From positions 1 to 23,424 of the forward strand of contig UQJP01000041.1 in assembly GCA_900541415.1 (NCBI GenBank): 23,424 nt of DNA, given 5' to 3'. The notes below the pieces were generated by a model. It saw only the letters and a program-made list of their open reading frames with translations, was not told the DNA's origin and ran no database searches. The position numbers and the translations under genes were made by a program. Of the stretch, positions 1 to 8,507 are shown piece after piece; position 1 is the stretch's first letter; each line of letters begins with the position of its first letter. This DNA comes from an uncultured Odoribacter sp. (GTDB lineage Bacteria > Bacteroidota > Bacteroidia > Bacteroidales > Marinifilaceae).

Positions 1-102
1 GGATTTATTACCACCAACATTAAGATCAACGAGTTACAACAGGAACTTTTTTTACAACAGGCGAATACAGGGAACGGAAAAGGAGAGGGAAAAAGGGACT
101 GA
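1..102 (+). CDS. C-terminal fragment of an unidentified protein
   Basis: An open frame runs in from the window edge in frame 1 and stops at TGA 100-102, giving the last 33 residues of a protein. The fragment is a polar, helix-like stretch (NIKINELQQELFLQQ) followed by a Gly/Lys/Glu-rich tail ending in KRD. A tail of this kind could end a TolC-type outer-membrane efflux protein, but 33 residues are too few to name a family. The frame is convergent with the V-ATPase operon, which ends at 426. It could also be a chance open frame, since nothing upstream can be seen. Confidence 0.4.
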   Translation, partial: GFITTNIKINELQQELFLQQANTGNGKGEGKRD

Positions 103-425
103 AGAAGGGGAAAAGAAGGAAGAATCGATATGTACAGCATGGAATACAAAGCCCATAATCGACGATCATAAAGTGGTAAATCCACGCGATTCCGGACATC
201 ACTTTACTTTGTTTTTAAACTTCCTCCATTCATTCTCCCCTCTCCCCGGACACAAATTTCTTATCATCAGAAATCGATATTCCTATAACAGTATGATAAA
301 ACACGCCATTCCTATTCAATAAAAAAGCCGCCCCGAAAGGCAGCTTCTTTATACAGTACCAGAACAAATTTATATCCGCTGGAAGGTCATAACCGGTTTC
401 CTATAAACCTATCCCTCCTATTCGC
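103..425. other. Intergenic region between converging units
   Basis: This 323-base stretch separates the plus-strand fragment at the left edge from the end of the V-ATPase operon. The first part is purine-rich on the plus strand (runs of GGAAAAGG type near 70-125), the middle is AT-rich. The only clear element is the V-ATPase terminator near 319-346. No plausible gene is seen on either strand. Confidence 0.6.
319..346 (-). terminator. Intrinsic terminator of the V-ATPase operon
   Basis: Read on the minus strand, an 8-bp stem is formed by AAGCTGCC (346-339) and GGCGGCTT (332-325). It has one G-U pair and a 6-base loop, and is followed directly by a run of T (326-321). On the plus strand the same site has a C/A mismatch and no T run, so it works best for minus-strand transcripts. 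It lies about 80 bases past the stop of the K subunit gene. Confidence 0.8.
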
Positions 426-875
426 TTAGGCAATAGCCGTGCTGATCATGAAGGTAGCAGCCACAGCAACAATAGCATAAAGCTCCGGGAATACGGCAAG
501 GATCAGGGTTTTACCGAATACGTCGTAACCAGCACCGATTCCTACAATACCGTTGGCACATACTTGTCCCTGACGGATAGCAGAGAAAAGGCATACAAAA
601 CCTAAGCCCAAACCTACACCGAACACGGCAGCAGCCTGCAACCAGGTGATTTCCGGAGTCAGCACGCCCTGCAACAGGAAGAAACCGAGGAATCCATAAA
701 GTCCCTGTGTACCCGGAAGGGCGCACAACACCATGTAGTTACCGAAAGCCTCGTCGTTTTTCTTTAATGCGCCGATCGTAGCGTTACCACCGATGGTCAC
801 TCCGTATGCACTACCGATGCCGGACAATCCAAGTATTAAACCCACTCCGATATACGCTAAAATAATTGGTTCCAT
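426..875 (-). CDS. atpK: V-type ATPase subunit K (rotor ring proteolipid)
   Basis: The 149-residue product forms the membrane rotor ring of a V/A-type ATPase and carries the transported ion. It has four hydrophobic helices made of two tandem hairpins, as in Enterococcus NtpK (about 156 aa). The ion-binding glutamate is E131 (context FPELYAIV) in the last helix; the first hairpin has Q57 at the matching place. L53, T56, Q57 (LPGTQGLYGF), Q102 (IRQGQ) and E131 line up with the five Na+ ligands known in E. hirae NtpK, so Na+ rather than H+ transport is inferred. It is the last gene of the operon and is preceded by a 120-base AT-rich gap, longer than the other gaps. That gap may help raise translation of this multi-copy subunit. 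Confidence 0.95.
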   Translation of the reverse strand: MEPIILAYIGVGLILGLSGIGSAYGVTIGGNATIGALKKNDEAFGNYMVLCALPGTQGLYGFLGFFLLQGVLTPEITWLQAAAVFGVGLGLGFVCLFSAIRQGQVCANGIVGIGAGYDVFGKTLILAVFPELYAIVAVAATFMISTAIA

Positions 876-995
876 AATTCTAAATTTTTGATTTTTAATT
901 TATTAATATTATTTCTTTCTCTTCTTAATGATTTTACCACCCTTCGTGGTGATATTTTATGGAGATTCTATTCATTCGTTTCAAATCCCCCCCGT

Positions 996-2897
996 TCAGG
1001 CACTCCGTTTTTTAAAAGGCTGGTATTTCTTACCGCCTCCTTCAAATCCGGCATTCTTGTAAAACTCCACAAAGGTCAAACGCATCGGGTGTACAAACGA
1101 TCCCAATCCTGCCATAAAAAGATTGACACTATGCCCGAACACCAGGATAATCAACATCACCAACTGCTTCACCCCCGGAATGTCAGGACTCATATTCATG
1201 GCCAGGTCATTGAACACCAACCCCAGCACCGAACTGGAAATTCCCAAAGCAAACAAACGGATATAAGAAAGGGTATCTCCCAGCAATCCTGTCAGCATAT
1301 TGTAAGAATCCCAAAGTCCTGCCCCGATATTGATAAAGACATTCCGGCGAAGGTTGTTCAAAATAAAGATCAACACAGCCGCCACGCCTCCGATCACATA
1401 CATCAGGATTTTCACGTCGAAACCTTTGGTCGACAAGAAGAAACAAGTCCCTTCCCCCAGGATCAGAACCAGCCAGCCGATCGTCGGCAATGCGGCAGGC
1501 ATCCCGTATTGTCTCCACAAATTCACCACTTTCAGGAACATTCCGAAAATGATCTGTACCACACCGATAATCAAAGCCAGGTTAAACAACTGCTGGGAGT
1601 CGAGCATCATGGCGCGGAGTTTCACCACCCAGGGCACCTGCACTTCCAGTAATTGAATACCAAAGAATGTGCCGCTCACCGTTCCCATCACCACCGTACC
1701 TGCTCCCAGCCATTGCGCCAGGGAAAGAATCGGTTTAATCGAGGGTTTCGCCTTGATTTTATACAGGGAAATCAAAACCAGCAACAACAATCCGTATCCG
1801 GCATCGCCGAGGCAAAAGCCAAAGAACAACACGAAAAACGGAGCGAAGAACGGAGTCAGGTCAATCTCCCGGTAATTCGGCAAAGAATAAAGCTCCCCGA
1901 TAAATTCAAACAAACGGGCGAACTTATTATTTTTCAATAAAATCGGCGGATTGTCTTCATTCGTCGGCTTTTCCAGTTCATAAGCCACATCCTGAGTAGC
2001 CAGCCACTGATCTACATCTTGTTCGATTCCGGCAGGAACCCAGCCTTCGAGGGAAATCACCTTATCGTCCACCAACGTCAGGGCTGCATCCTTCACTTTC
2101 AGCAAATCCGCATCCTCGAACAATTGCACCCGGTAATCTTTCAGGTGTTCGGCAGAAAAGCCGGCCACCCGGTCGATATTTCGCGCTACGGTTTCTTTTT
2201 CCGCTTTCAGCGCAGCAATCGCCTGTTGTATCTCTTCATCGGTCATCTGGGGAAATACCACAGCATCCGCTTCCGGCACCGTTTTTTCCCCGGCAGGCAA
2301 CACCGTCACAAAATAGGTCTGCCCCCTGTCCTGATTAATGACAAACGTATTATACTGATCTTCCCATTCCGGTGAATACTTCCGGTCGGGAACCGTAAAG
2401 AAACGCAAATCCCACCCGGCATCCTGCAAACCGCCGATCTTCTCTTTCGGGAAAGTTCCCCAGGGCTCATAAATCATATGGTCTTTTTCCAGAGAGGCCG
2501 TTTGCTGGTCTAACTGCTCCATACGCTTGAACTGGCTTTCCAGAAACACCAGCAAATCCAGTTCCGAGGCTTCCGAAATGTTTTCCGGCAATTCTCTTTC
2601 CGGATAAAACACTTTATAATAGAAGGCCAGCCGATCGGCAGGCATTATCCCCTGCGACCATTCTGCCAACAATTTTTCAACCTCTTTCCCTTCGGCAGGC
2701 ATCCGCTTCCGCAACAACCGCATCATTTCGCCGATCCGCTTCACAATGCTCAGCTTTTGCTTCAAAACCTCATCTTCCGCCGACCGTTTTTTATTTTCAT
2801 GGATGTGTACCACGCCCTTTTCCCGGAGCTGCTCCAGAAACACCTGATAATCTTTGTAGAATACCAGCAGGGACAATTTTTTCATCGCTACGATCAT
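996..2897 (-). CDS. atpI: V-type ATPase subunit I (membrane stator)
   Basis: The 633-residue product is the stator subunit that contacts the rotor ring and the peripheral stalk. Residues 1 to about 335 form the soluble domain, with charged coiled-coil stretches near 40-135 and 220-250. From about 347 onward there are seven or eight membrane helices. R547 in LSYIRLFALGISS matches the essential arginine that faces the rotor glutamate. The C-terminal signature HPMRLTFVEFYKNAGFEGGG (604-623) is typical of bacterial I subunits. The start at 2897 overlaps the stop of subunit D by ATGA and has GGAGG 10 bases upstream. A second ATG at codon 5, giving MKKLSLLVF, is also possible and resembles the usual N-terminus of the family. 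Confidence 0.95.
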   Translation of the reverse strand: MIVAMKKLSLLVFYKDYQVFLEQLREKGVVHIHENKKRSAEDEVLKQKLSIVKRIGEMMRLLRKRMPAEGKEVEKLLAEWSQGIMPADRLAFYYKVFYPERELPENISEASELDLLVFLESQFKRMEQLDQQTASLEKDHMIYEPWGTFPKEKIGGLQDAGWDLRFFTVPDRKYSPEWEDQYNTFVINQDRGQTYFVTVLPAGEKTVPEADAVVFPQMTDEEIQQAIAALKAEKETVARNIDRVAGFSAEHLKDYRVQLFEDADLLKVKDAALTLVDDKVISLEGWVPAGIEQDVDQWLATQDVAYELEKPTNEDNPPILLKNNKFARLFEFIGELYSLPNYREIDLTPFFAPFFVLFFGFCLGDAGYGLLLLVLISLYKIKAKPSIKPILSLAQWLGAGTVVMGTVSGTFFGIQLLEVQVPWVVKLRAMMLDSQQLFNLALIIGVVQIIFGMFLKVVNLWRQYGMPAALPTIGWLVLILGEGTCFFLSTKGFDVKILMYVIGGVAAVLIFILNNLRRNVFINIGAGLWDSYNMLTGLLGDTLSYIRLFALGISSSVLGLVFNDLAMNMSPDIPGVKQLVMLIILVFGHSVNLFMAGLGSFVHPMRLTFVEFYKNAGFEGGGKKYQPFKKRSA

Positions 2898-3493
2898 GAT
2901 GGGTCTGCCTCCATTGCTTTACGGGTTTTCACTATCTTTTGCGCCGATTTGGAAAGGTTTTCTTCGTCCTCCAGGAATCGCTTGATCTTGCGGATCGCTT
3001 CCTGAAAGCCCGGAATTTGCACCTTTTCATACAGGTTCACTTTCTGGGTGGTCTTTTTACGCGCCTTGTCGAGCAGTTCCATTTTTTTCATATACAACTC
3101 CCGTTCCAAAGCGATCTTCACCACCTGCTGCACTTGCTGTATCCCGTCCAAATACCAGCCCGGAGCATTGAATAAGCTGAACTCCTTCACCTCATATTCC
3201 ACGTCGTCCAGCACAGGCGTCCGCACTCCGGCAATCTTCTTCACCGACATATTCACGTCTTTCACCGTCAATATATCCGGGGTATATTCGTCGTAAAGCT
3301 GCAACATATCGCTGATCGCATTCAGCGTATCCTGCAACCTCCCGTCGAACTCGTCCGCCACTTCTTTCGCTTTCTTCACTTCCGAGCGCAAGGCCGACTC
3401 TTTGTTTTTAATTGTCGGCAAAGCCCGTACCCGCGTTTTCAGTTGCTTGTCCAGGTTTTGAAGGGATGTTTTATTATATTGAAATTTTATCAT
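2894..3493 (-). CDS. atpD: V-type ATPase subunit D (central axle)
   Basis: The 199-residue product is the coiled-coil axle that transmits rotation between the A/B head and the membrane rotor. Long charged helices at about 5-75 and 120-195 flank a short central region, as expected for the family (about 200 aa). The motif KVNLYEKVQIPGFQEAIRKI near 152-171 is the conserved C-terminal signature. The gene begins 11 bases after subunit B ends and overlaps the start of subunit I by ATGA, so translational coupling is likely. Its usual partner, subunit F, has no gene in this operon. Confidence 0.93.
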   Translation of the reverse strand: MIKFQYNKTSLQNLDKQLKTRVRALPTIKNKESALRSEVKKAKEVADEFDGRLQDTLNAISDMLQLYDEYTPDILTVKDVNMSVKKIAGVRTPVLDDVEYEVKEFSLFNAPGWYLDGIQQVQQVVKIALERELYMKKMELLDKARKKTTQKVNLYEKVQIPGFQEAIRKIKRFLEDEENLSKSAQKIVKTRKAMEADPS

Positions 3494-3504
3494 ACCCTTT
3501 TATT

Positions 3505-4827
3505 TCAGTCCGTATATCCGCCAAATTCATCCACGATCTCCTGCTTGATTCCCACTTCCGCTTTCGTGAAATACTTGCGGAATAAAGCCCAGGCTGTATC
3601 GAGCATCTGTGTGACGCTGATATTCACGTCGATCGCTAACAATTCATTGGAATAATCTTTGGCAAATTCAAGCGTACGCTTGTCGTAATCCGTCAGGTCG
3701 AAACCGTTCTCCAGCTTCGTCCGGGCATTGGCGGCATCCGCATACAGGCGGATCGCCGCATTCATCACCTGCGGATGGTCTTTCCGGGTTTTCTTCCCGA
3801 TCACCAGCTGTTTCAAACGGGAAAGACTCCGGAACGGGTCCACGATCACCTTGCCGATTTCCGTATCTTTCCGCAGGAACAACTGTCCTTCCGTGATATA
3901 TCCCGTATTATCCGGAATAGCGTGGGTAATATCGCCTCCGGACAGGGTTGTCACCGCAATAATGGTGATAGAGCCGCCTTCCGGGAACTGCACCGCTTTT
4001 TCATAAATCTTAGCCAGGTCGGAATAAAGCGAGCCGGGCATGGAATCTTTCGAAGGAATCTGGTCCATACGGTTCGAAACGATACTCAACGCATCCGCAT
4101 ACAGCGTCATATCCGTCAGCAGCACCAGCACTTTTTCATTCCGGTCTACGGCAAAATATTCCGCCGCCGTCAAAGCCATGTCCGGCACCAGCAAACGTTC
4201 CACAGGGGGAGCTTCCGTCGTGTTCACAAAACTCACAATCCGGTCGAGCACTCCCGCATTATCGAACAAATTCTTAAAATACAGGTAGTCGTCGTTCGTC
4301 AGTCCCATACCGCCCAAAATAATCCGGTCGGTCTGCGCACGCAACGCCACATTCGCCATCACCTGATTATAAGGCTGGTCGGGATCGGCAAAAAACGGGA
4401 TTTTCTGTCCGGATACCAACGTATTGTTCAGGTCGATACCTGCAATACCCGTTGCAATCAGTTCCGAAGGCTGTTTCCGTCGTACCGGATTCACCGAAGG
4501 ACCGCCGATCTCGCGCTCTTCCCCGTCCACCACAGGCCCGCCGTCGATCGGGTCGCCGAAGGCATTAAAAAAACGCCCGCAAAGGTCTTCCCCCACTTTC
4601 AGGGTCGGGGCTTTCCCCAGAAACGTCACCTCGGCATTCGTGGGAATACCCTCCGTACCGGAGAACACCTGAAGCGTGATATTGTCGCCCCATATTTTCA
4701 CCACCTGCGCCAGCCGTCCGTTCACAATCGCCAACTCATCGTTTCCTACGCCCTGGGCATTCAGCGAACAGGTAGCTTTCGTGATCTGGGTAATCTTTGT
4801 ATATACTTTTTGAAAAGCTGTATTCAT
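3505..4827 (-). CDS. atpB: V-type ATPase subunit B (non-catalytic)
   Basis: The 440-residue product pairs with subunit A in the nucleotide-binding head. It has the beta-barrel N-terminus, then a RecA-like domain without a Walker A lysine loop, as is normal for subunit B. Typical stretches are NTTEAPPVERLLVPDMALTA (near 204-223), LTDMTLYADALSIVSNRMDQ, and TLSGGDITHAIPDNTGYITE. Length fits the family (430-460 aa). It starts five bases after subunit A ends, in a tightly packed operon. Confidence 0.96.
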   Translation of the reverse strand: MNTAFQKVYTKITQITKATCSLNAQGVGNDELAIVNGRLAQVVKIWGDNITLQVFSGTEGIPTNAEVTFLGKAPTLKVGEDLCGRFFNAFGDPIDGGPVVDGEEREIGGPSVNPVRRKQPSELIATGIAGIDLNNTLVSGQKIPFFADPDQPYNQVMANVALRAQTDRIILGGMGLTNDDYLYFKNLFDNAGVLDRIVSFVNTTEAPPVERLLVPDMALTAAEYFAVDRNEKVLVLLTDMTLYADALSIVSNRMDQIPSKDSMPGSLYSDLAKIYEKAVQFPEGGSITIIAVTTLSGGDITHAIPDNTGYITEGQLFLRKDTEIGKVIVDPFRSLSRLKQLVIGKKTRKDHPQVMNAAIRLYADAANARTKLENGFDLTDYDKRTLEFAKDYSNELLAIDVNISVTQMLDTAWALFRKYFTKAEVGIKQEIVDEFGGYTD

Positions 4828-4832
4828 ATCAC

Positions 4833-6590
4833 TTATTTTTTTCTCTCGTTTATGATGTCTTTCACCTCGGCTTCATACTTCCTGAAGCTTTCCGACTGGA
4901 ACTCCGAATAGTTCATCTGCTTGAATCCGTTAATCATCCGCTTAAAATAAGGGTTTATTTCTTCGAACGAATCGAAGTCGAAATCCGAGCGGACAACTCC
5001 CAGCACCATATCCAGCATGTATTTCTGCCGTTCCATCGAAGTAGAGCCGTCGATATTATCGAAAGCATCCTGCTGCAAAATCACAAAGTCGATCAACTCC
5101 GATTTCCAGAAAATGATATGATAATCCAAAGGCACACCGTCGTCTCCCAGAATATCGATCTGCTCTGCCGTTTCACGTCCCCTCACCAGCATATTGCGGG
5201 CCTCGTTCACATCGGCAATCCAGTCTCCGGAGATATTTTTCTTCGCATACTCCACAAATTCGGGATATTCCAGGTATTTGGAATAGGAATCCAACGTATC
5301 GATAGCCGGATAACGCTTCGAGTCGGCACGCGCCTGTGACAAGGCGTAGAAACAACGCGCCACTTTTTTCGTCGATTCGGTTACCGGCTCTTTCAGGTTA
5401 CCACCTGCGGGCGACACCGTTCCGATAAAAGTCACCGACCCCGTTTTTCCGTTATTCAGGTAAACCATTCCGGCACGGGCATAAAAGTTTGAAATAATAG
5501 CCGACAAATCCATCGGGAAAGCATCCTGCCCCGGCAGCTCTTCCATACGGTTCGACATCTCACGCAACGCCTGCGCCCAACGCGAAGTGGAGTCGGCCAG
5601 CAACAGCACCTTCATCCCCATAGCCCGATAATACTCCCCGATCGTCATGGCCGTATAAACCGAAGCCTCACGGGCAGCCACGGGCATATTCGAAGTATTG
5701 GCGATAATCGTCGTACGCTCATACAGCGAACGTCCGGAACGCGGGTCTTGCAATTGCGGGAACTCCGTAAAAATCTCCACCACCTCGTTCGCACGTTCTC
5801 CGCAAGCCGCCATAATAATCACGTCTGCATCCGCAAAACGCGCCAGCGCATGCTGCAACACCGTTTTTCCCGTACCGAACGGGCCGGGGATAAATCCCGT
5901 ACCTCCCTCCAGCATCGGATTCATCGTGTCGATCACCCGCACTCCGGTCTCCATCTGGCGGAAGGGACGCGGCTTATCCACATAATTCCGGACAGCCACC
6001 TTCACCGGCCATTTCTGCACCATCGTAACGGGATACTCTTTTCCCGCAGCGTCTTTCAGCACGGCCACCGTATCCAATATCGTATATTCACCCTCATCGA
6101 CAATCGATGCCACGGTATACTCTCCCTCCATCTTGAAAGGAACCATGATCTTATGGTCGAGCCAGTTTTCTTTCACGTTACCGATCCAGTCCGCCGATTT
6201 CACCCGGTCGCCCGGTTTCACCAAAGGCGAAAACTTCCACTTCTTGTCATCTTCCAGCGGATTCGTATACTCGCCCCTTTTCAGAAAAACCCCGGTCATT
6301 TTATCCAGGTCGTTCTGCAAACCGTCGAAATTCTTCGACAACAGTCCCGGCCCGAGGCTGACTTCCAGCATGTGCTGCTCGAATTCCACCGGACTGCCGG
6401 GTTTCAGTCCCCTGGTACTTTCAAATACCTGTACATAGGCAATCTCTCCCACCACCTTGATCACTTCGGCCATCAGCCGCTCGCCGTCCTGCTCGATAAA
6501 ACAGATTTCATTCTGGGATACCGGGCCTTCGACCTTTACCAATACAAGGTTAGAAATAATGCTATGAACTTTTCCTTGTGTTTTTGACAT
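4833..6590 (-). CDS. atpA: V-type ATPase subunit A (catalytic)
   Basis: The 585-residue product is the catalytic subunit that hydrolyses or makes ATP. Walker A is GPFGTGKT at 236-243 with K242. The catalytic glutamate is E265 in CGERANEV. Walker B is LLLADSTSRWA with D333. The family's non-homologous insertion lies between the N-terminal barrel and the nucleotide domain at about 115-205 (contains the WPVKVAVR stretch). All key residues are intact, so the enzyme should be active. An AT-rich gap of 85 bases separates it from the DUF2764 gene upstream. Confidence 0.97.
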   Translation of the reverse strand: MSKTQGKVHSIISNLVLVKVEGPVSQNEICFIEQDGERLMAEVIKVVGEIAYVQVFESTRGLKPGSPVEFEQHMLEVSLGPGLLSKNFDGLQNDLDKMTGVFLKRGEYTNPLEDDKKWKFSPLVKPGDRVKSADWIGNVKENWLDHKIMVPFKMEGEYTVASIVDEGEYTILDTVAVLKDAAGKEYPVTMVQKWPVKVAVRNYVDKPRPFRQMETGVRVIDTMNPMLEGGTGFIPGPFGTGKTVLQHALARFADADVIIMAACGERANEVVEIFTEFPQLQDPRSGRSLYERTTIIANTSNMPVAAREASVYTAMTIGEYYRAMGMKVLLLADSTSRWAQALREMSNRMEELPGQDAFPMDLSAIISNFYARAGMVYLNNGKTGSVTFIGTVSPAGGNLKEPVTESTKKVARCFYALSQARADSKRYPAIDTLDSYSKYLEYPEFVEYAKKNISGDWIADVNEARNMLVRGRETAEQIDILGDDGVPLDYHIIFWKSELIDFVILQQDAFDNIDGSTSMERQKYMLDMVLGVVRSDFDFDSFEEINPYFKRMINGFKQMNYSEFQSESFRKYEAEVKDIINERKK

Positions 6591-6675
6591 ATATAATTTA
6601 TTTGTGATTTCTGATTTTTAATTCACGCGTCTCATCCCTTCCGGGGTGTTTCCCGCAAATTCTATCTAAACGTTC

Positions 6676-7494
6676 TCACGATTTGAACTGTTCCTCGAAA
6701 CGGAAATTTTCCCTGAATCTTTCGACCATTTCCATAAACACCCGCCGTCCCGATTCCGTGCTCATCTTGCTCCAGCGTTCCACAATCATCAATTTCAACA
6801 GATAACTAATCACCCGCTCGATCGAAAAATACTCGAATACCACCGCTTCATCCAGAAAATTCCAAATCAGCAAATCGATTCCCCTTTCCCTTTCCACCAA
6901 ATTATCGGTATCCATCAGGGCGATTACCTTCTCCACATACGGATAGTCCAGCGACAACCCGAAATCTTTGGAATTGGAAGTCCGTAAAGCCGTTGCAAAC
7001 TCATTTTCCCCGATCACCTCTTTCGCCACATCCCGTCCATACTTCCGGCTGTTCACGGCCGTAACCAGATTTTTCAGATTCATGGAAAATTCCGCATAAC
7101 GGCTCACCAGCCGATTGTCCGAAGCAATCATATAATCGTAATACATCCAGCTCAGCACATTTTCGGGCGACACCTCATATTTTAGGTGCTCATCCTTAAA
7201 ATCAACGATAAACTGGCGTAAATAGGCAGGCAGCGAATCATCCGGCTCCTGCACCTGTTCTTCCAATTGTTTCAGTGGGTACACCGTATGCAAGGCCGCA
7301 CTGGGTTCCTGCTTATTCAGCAGCCGCAGCACCTGTGCATTGTCGTTAGGCAGGAAAAACAAATCCAGCAGTTTTTCATCTTTTCCCCGGATATAATCCC
7401 TCGCCTGTTCCCGGAACTCCGCCACCGTCAGCGACAGTTTCCGGTCGTCCCACGCAATCTCAGGCAATCCTGCAATAAAAGCTATATAATCCAT
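6676..7494 (-). CDS. DUF2764 protein, candidate subunit C equivalent of the V-ATPase
   Basis: The 272-residue protein matches the DUF2764 family, found in Bacteroidota V-ATPase operons between subunits E and A. It is predicted to be all alpha-helical and soluble, with no signal peptide or membrane segment. The segment FSMNLKNLVTAVNSRKYGRD (136-155) and the later stretch around ERVISYLLKLMIVERW (226-241) look like the repeated helical pattern of the AC39/subunit C family. In that family, conserved Asn/Leu/Arg residues line the funnel that joins the axle to the rotor ring. Position, size and pattern suggest that it replaces subunit C. That is inference; the family assignment itself is fairly secure. 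Confidence 0.8.
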   Translation of the reverse strand: MDYIAFIAGLPEIAWDDRKLSLTVAEFREQARDYIRGKDEKLLDLFFLPNDNAQVLRLLNKQEPSAALHTVYPLKQLEEQVQEPDDSLPAYLRQFIVDFKDEHLKYEVSPENVLSWMYYDYMIASDNRLVSRYAEFSMNLKNLVTAVNSRKYGRDVAKEVIGENEFATALRTSNSKDFGLSLDYPYVEKVIALMDTDNLVERERGIDLLIWNFLDEAVVFEYFSIERVISYLLKLMIVERWSKMSTESGRRVFMEMVERFRENFRFEEQFKS

Positions 7495-7584
7495 TCTGAA
7501 CTCTTTTTTTAATTACTAAACCCTTCCGTTCCGCCCCTCTCCCGGTCCTTGTTAAAACGTTTGCCCTGCAAAACGTAAAAACAG

Positions 7585-8190
7585 TTACTTATATAGCAAT
7601 GATTTGGTAAAACTCCGCATATACTGGTTGAAAAACGACTCGAACAAAGCCTCCGAAAAAGTAATCTGGTAGCCTCCGTCTTTCGGGCGGATCACAAAAT
7701 CCTCCTTCGAATCCCCGGTTTTCACTTCCAGCCCCTTATCCAGCAAATCCTTGTATTTTGCAGCGACAAACGATTCAAACTGTTTCTTCTCCTCCTCCGG
7801 CAACAAAATTTCCAGATTCAGGTTTCCCGAAGCCACATCCCATTTTTTCACTACGGACACCAGCAACTCCTGAATAAACGCTTTATCTTCGAACCCGGTT
7901 TTCGCCATTTCACCCGAAATCTTACCGGAAATCAGGTCGGTCACGGCCTGTTTCAGCGCAGCAATCGCCTGCCGGGCGCTCAACGCCATTTCCGATTCCG
8001 CCTTTTTCTTCAGGTTTTCTGCATCCTCTCCGGCAGCAGCTTTGATTTCTTTCGCCTTTGCTTCCGCATCCGCAATCAGTTTAGCAGCATCCTGCTTCGC
8101 TTTTTCGATGATCTCCCCGGCTTTCTGATTGGCTTTATCCACCCCTTCATCATACAGCTTTTTCGTCAGAACATCTAATTTATTTTCCAT
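7585..8190 (-). CDS. atpE: V-type ATPase subunit E (peripheral stalk)
   Basis: The 201-residue product is the peripheral stalk subunit that holds the A/B head against the stator. Residues about 5-95 form one long Ala/Lys/Glu-rich coiled coil. Residues about 100-201 form the globular C-terminal domain that binds subunit B. It is the first gene of the operon. The usual partner of E in the stalk is subunit G/H, and no such gene is found here; E may pair with a partner encoded elsewhere or act without one. Confidence 0.9.
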   Translation of the reverse strand: MENKLDVLTKKLYDEGVDKANQKAGEIIEKAKQDAAKLIADAEAKAKEIKAAAGEDAENLKKKAESEMALSARQAIAALKQAVTDLISGKISGEMAKTGFEDKAFIQELLVSVVKKWDVASGNLNLEILLPEEEKKQFESFVAAKYKDLLDKGLEVKTGDSKEDFVIRPKDGGYQITFSEALFESFFNQYMRSFTKSLLYK

Positions 8191-8507
8191 ATATATTCAA
8201 TTTTAGATTTTTATACAAACCTCCGTCCCCGCTGGCTTTCCGGACATTTTCCTTCCGTTTTTTATCACAACACTTCATTTTAGGCTGCAAATTAATATTT
8301 TTACGTATATAAGCCAACTAATTGTTAGGATTAAAACGGTTTAAATTCCGCATCCGTTTCACACCGGCTCATCCTACACACCAAACTTGGAAAAAATTTC
8401 TTATAATGATATTATACAAAACAAATGCCAAAATAAAATCATTTCCCGGAAAGTAAATAAAATTCACTCATTTACACTATTTTTGTAAATATTAAAGATA
8501 TACATCC
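8191..8507. promoter_or_regulatory. Divergent promoter region of the V-ATPase operon and lysR gene
   Basis: This 317-base AT-rich region lies between two divergent genes and should hold both promoters. On the plus strand an exact TAnnTTTG box is at 8478-8485. On the minus strand the best -7 candidate is TTAATTTG at 8295-8288 (one mismatch), which would give a leader of about 90 bases; this call is weak. Two dyads are present: TATAAT-GAT-ATTATA at 8402-8416, and ATTTAC-N9-GTAAAT at 8470-8490. Confidence 0.5.
8470..8490 (+). promoter_or_regulatory. lysR promoter -7 box inside a LysR-type dyad
   Basis: The box TATTTTTG (8478-8485) fits the Bacteroidota -7 consensus TAnnTTTG exactly and would start transcription about 15 bases before the lysR ATG. 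No good -33 TTTG is present. The box is enclosed by the perfect inverted repeat ATTTAC-N9-GTAAAT (8470-8490). This resembles a LysR operator in size and symmetry, although the spacing is not the exact T-N11-A. Binding here would block the promoter, as expected for autorepression. Confidence 0.45.

Noticed and set aside
932..952. Small hairpin ACCAC-GTGGT between subunits I and K
   Set aside because: Only five base pairs and no T run on the minus strand, so not a terminator; subunit K is needed from the same transcript.
888..1652. Plus-strand open frame of 254 codons opposite V-ATPase subunit I
   Set aside because: It is the antisense shadow of subunit I: no domain, His/Gln-rich odd composition, and the opposite strand codes for a clear family member.
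3775..4911. Plus-strand open frame of 378 codons opposite V-ATPase subunit B
   Set aside because: Antisense shadow rich in His, Arg and Gln with no domain; the minus strand encodes intact subunit B.
5748..6587. Plus-strand open frame of 279 codons opposite V-ATPase subunit A
   Set aside because: Antisense shadow with biased composition; subunit A motifs on the minus strand are complete.
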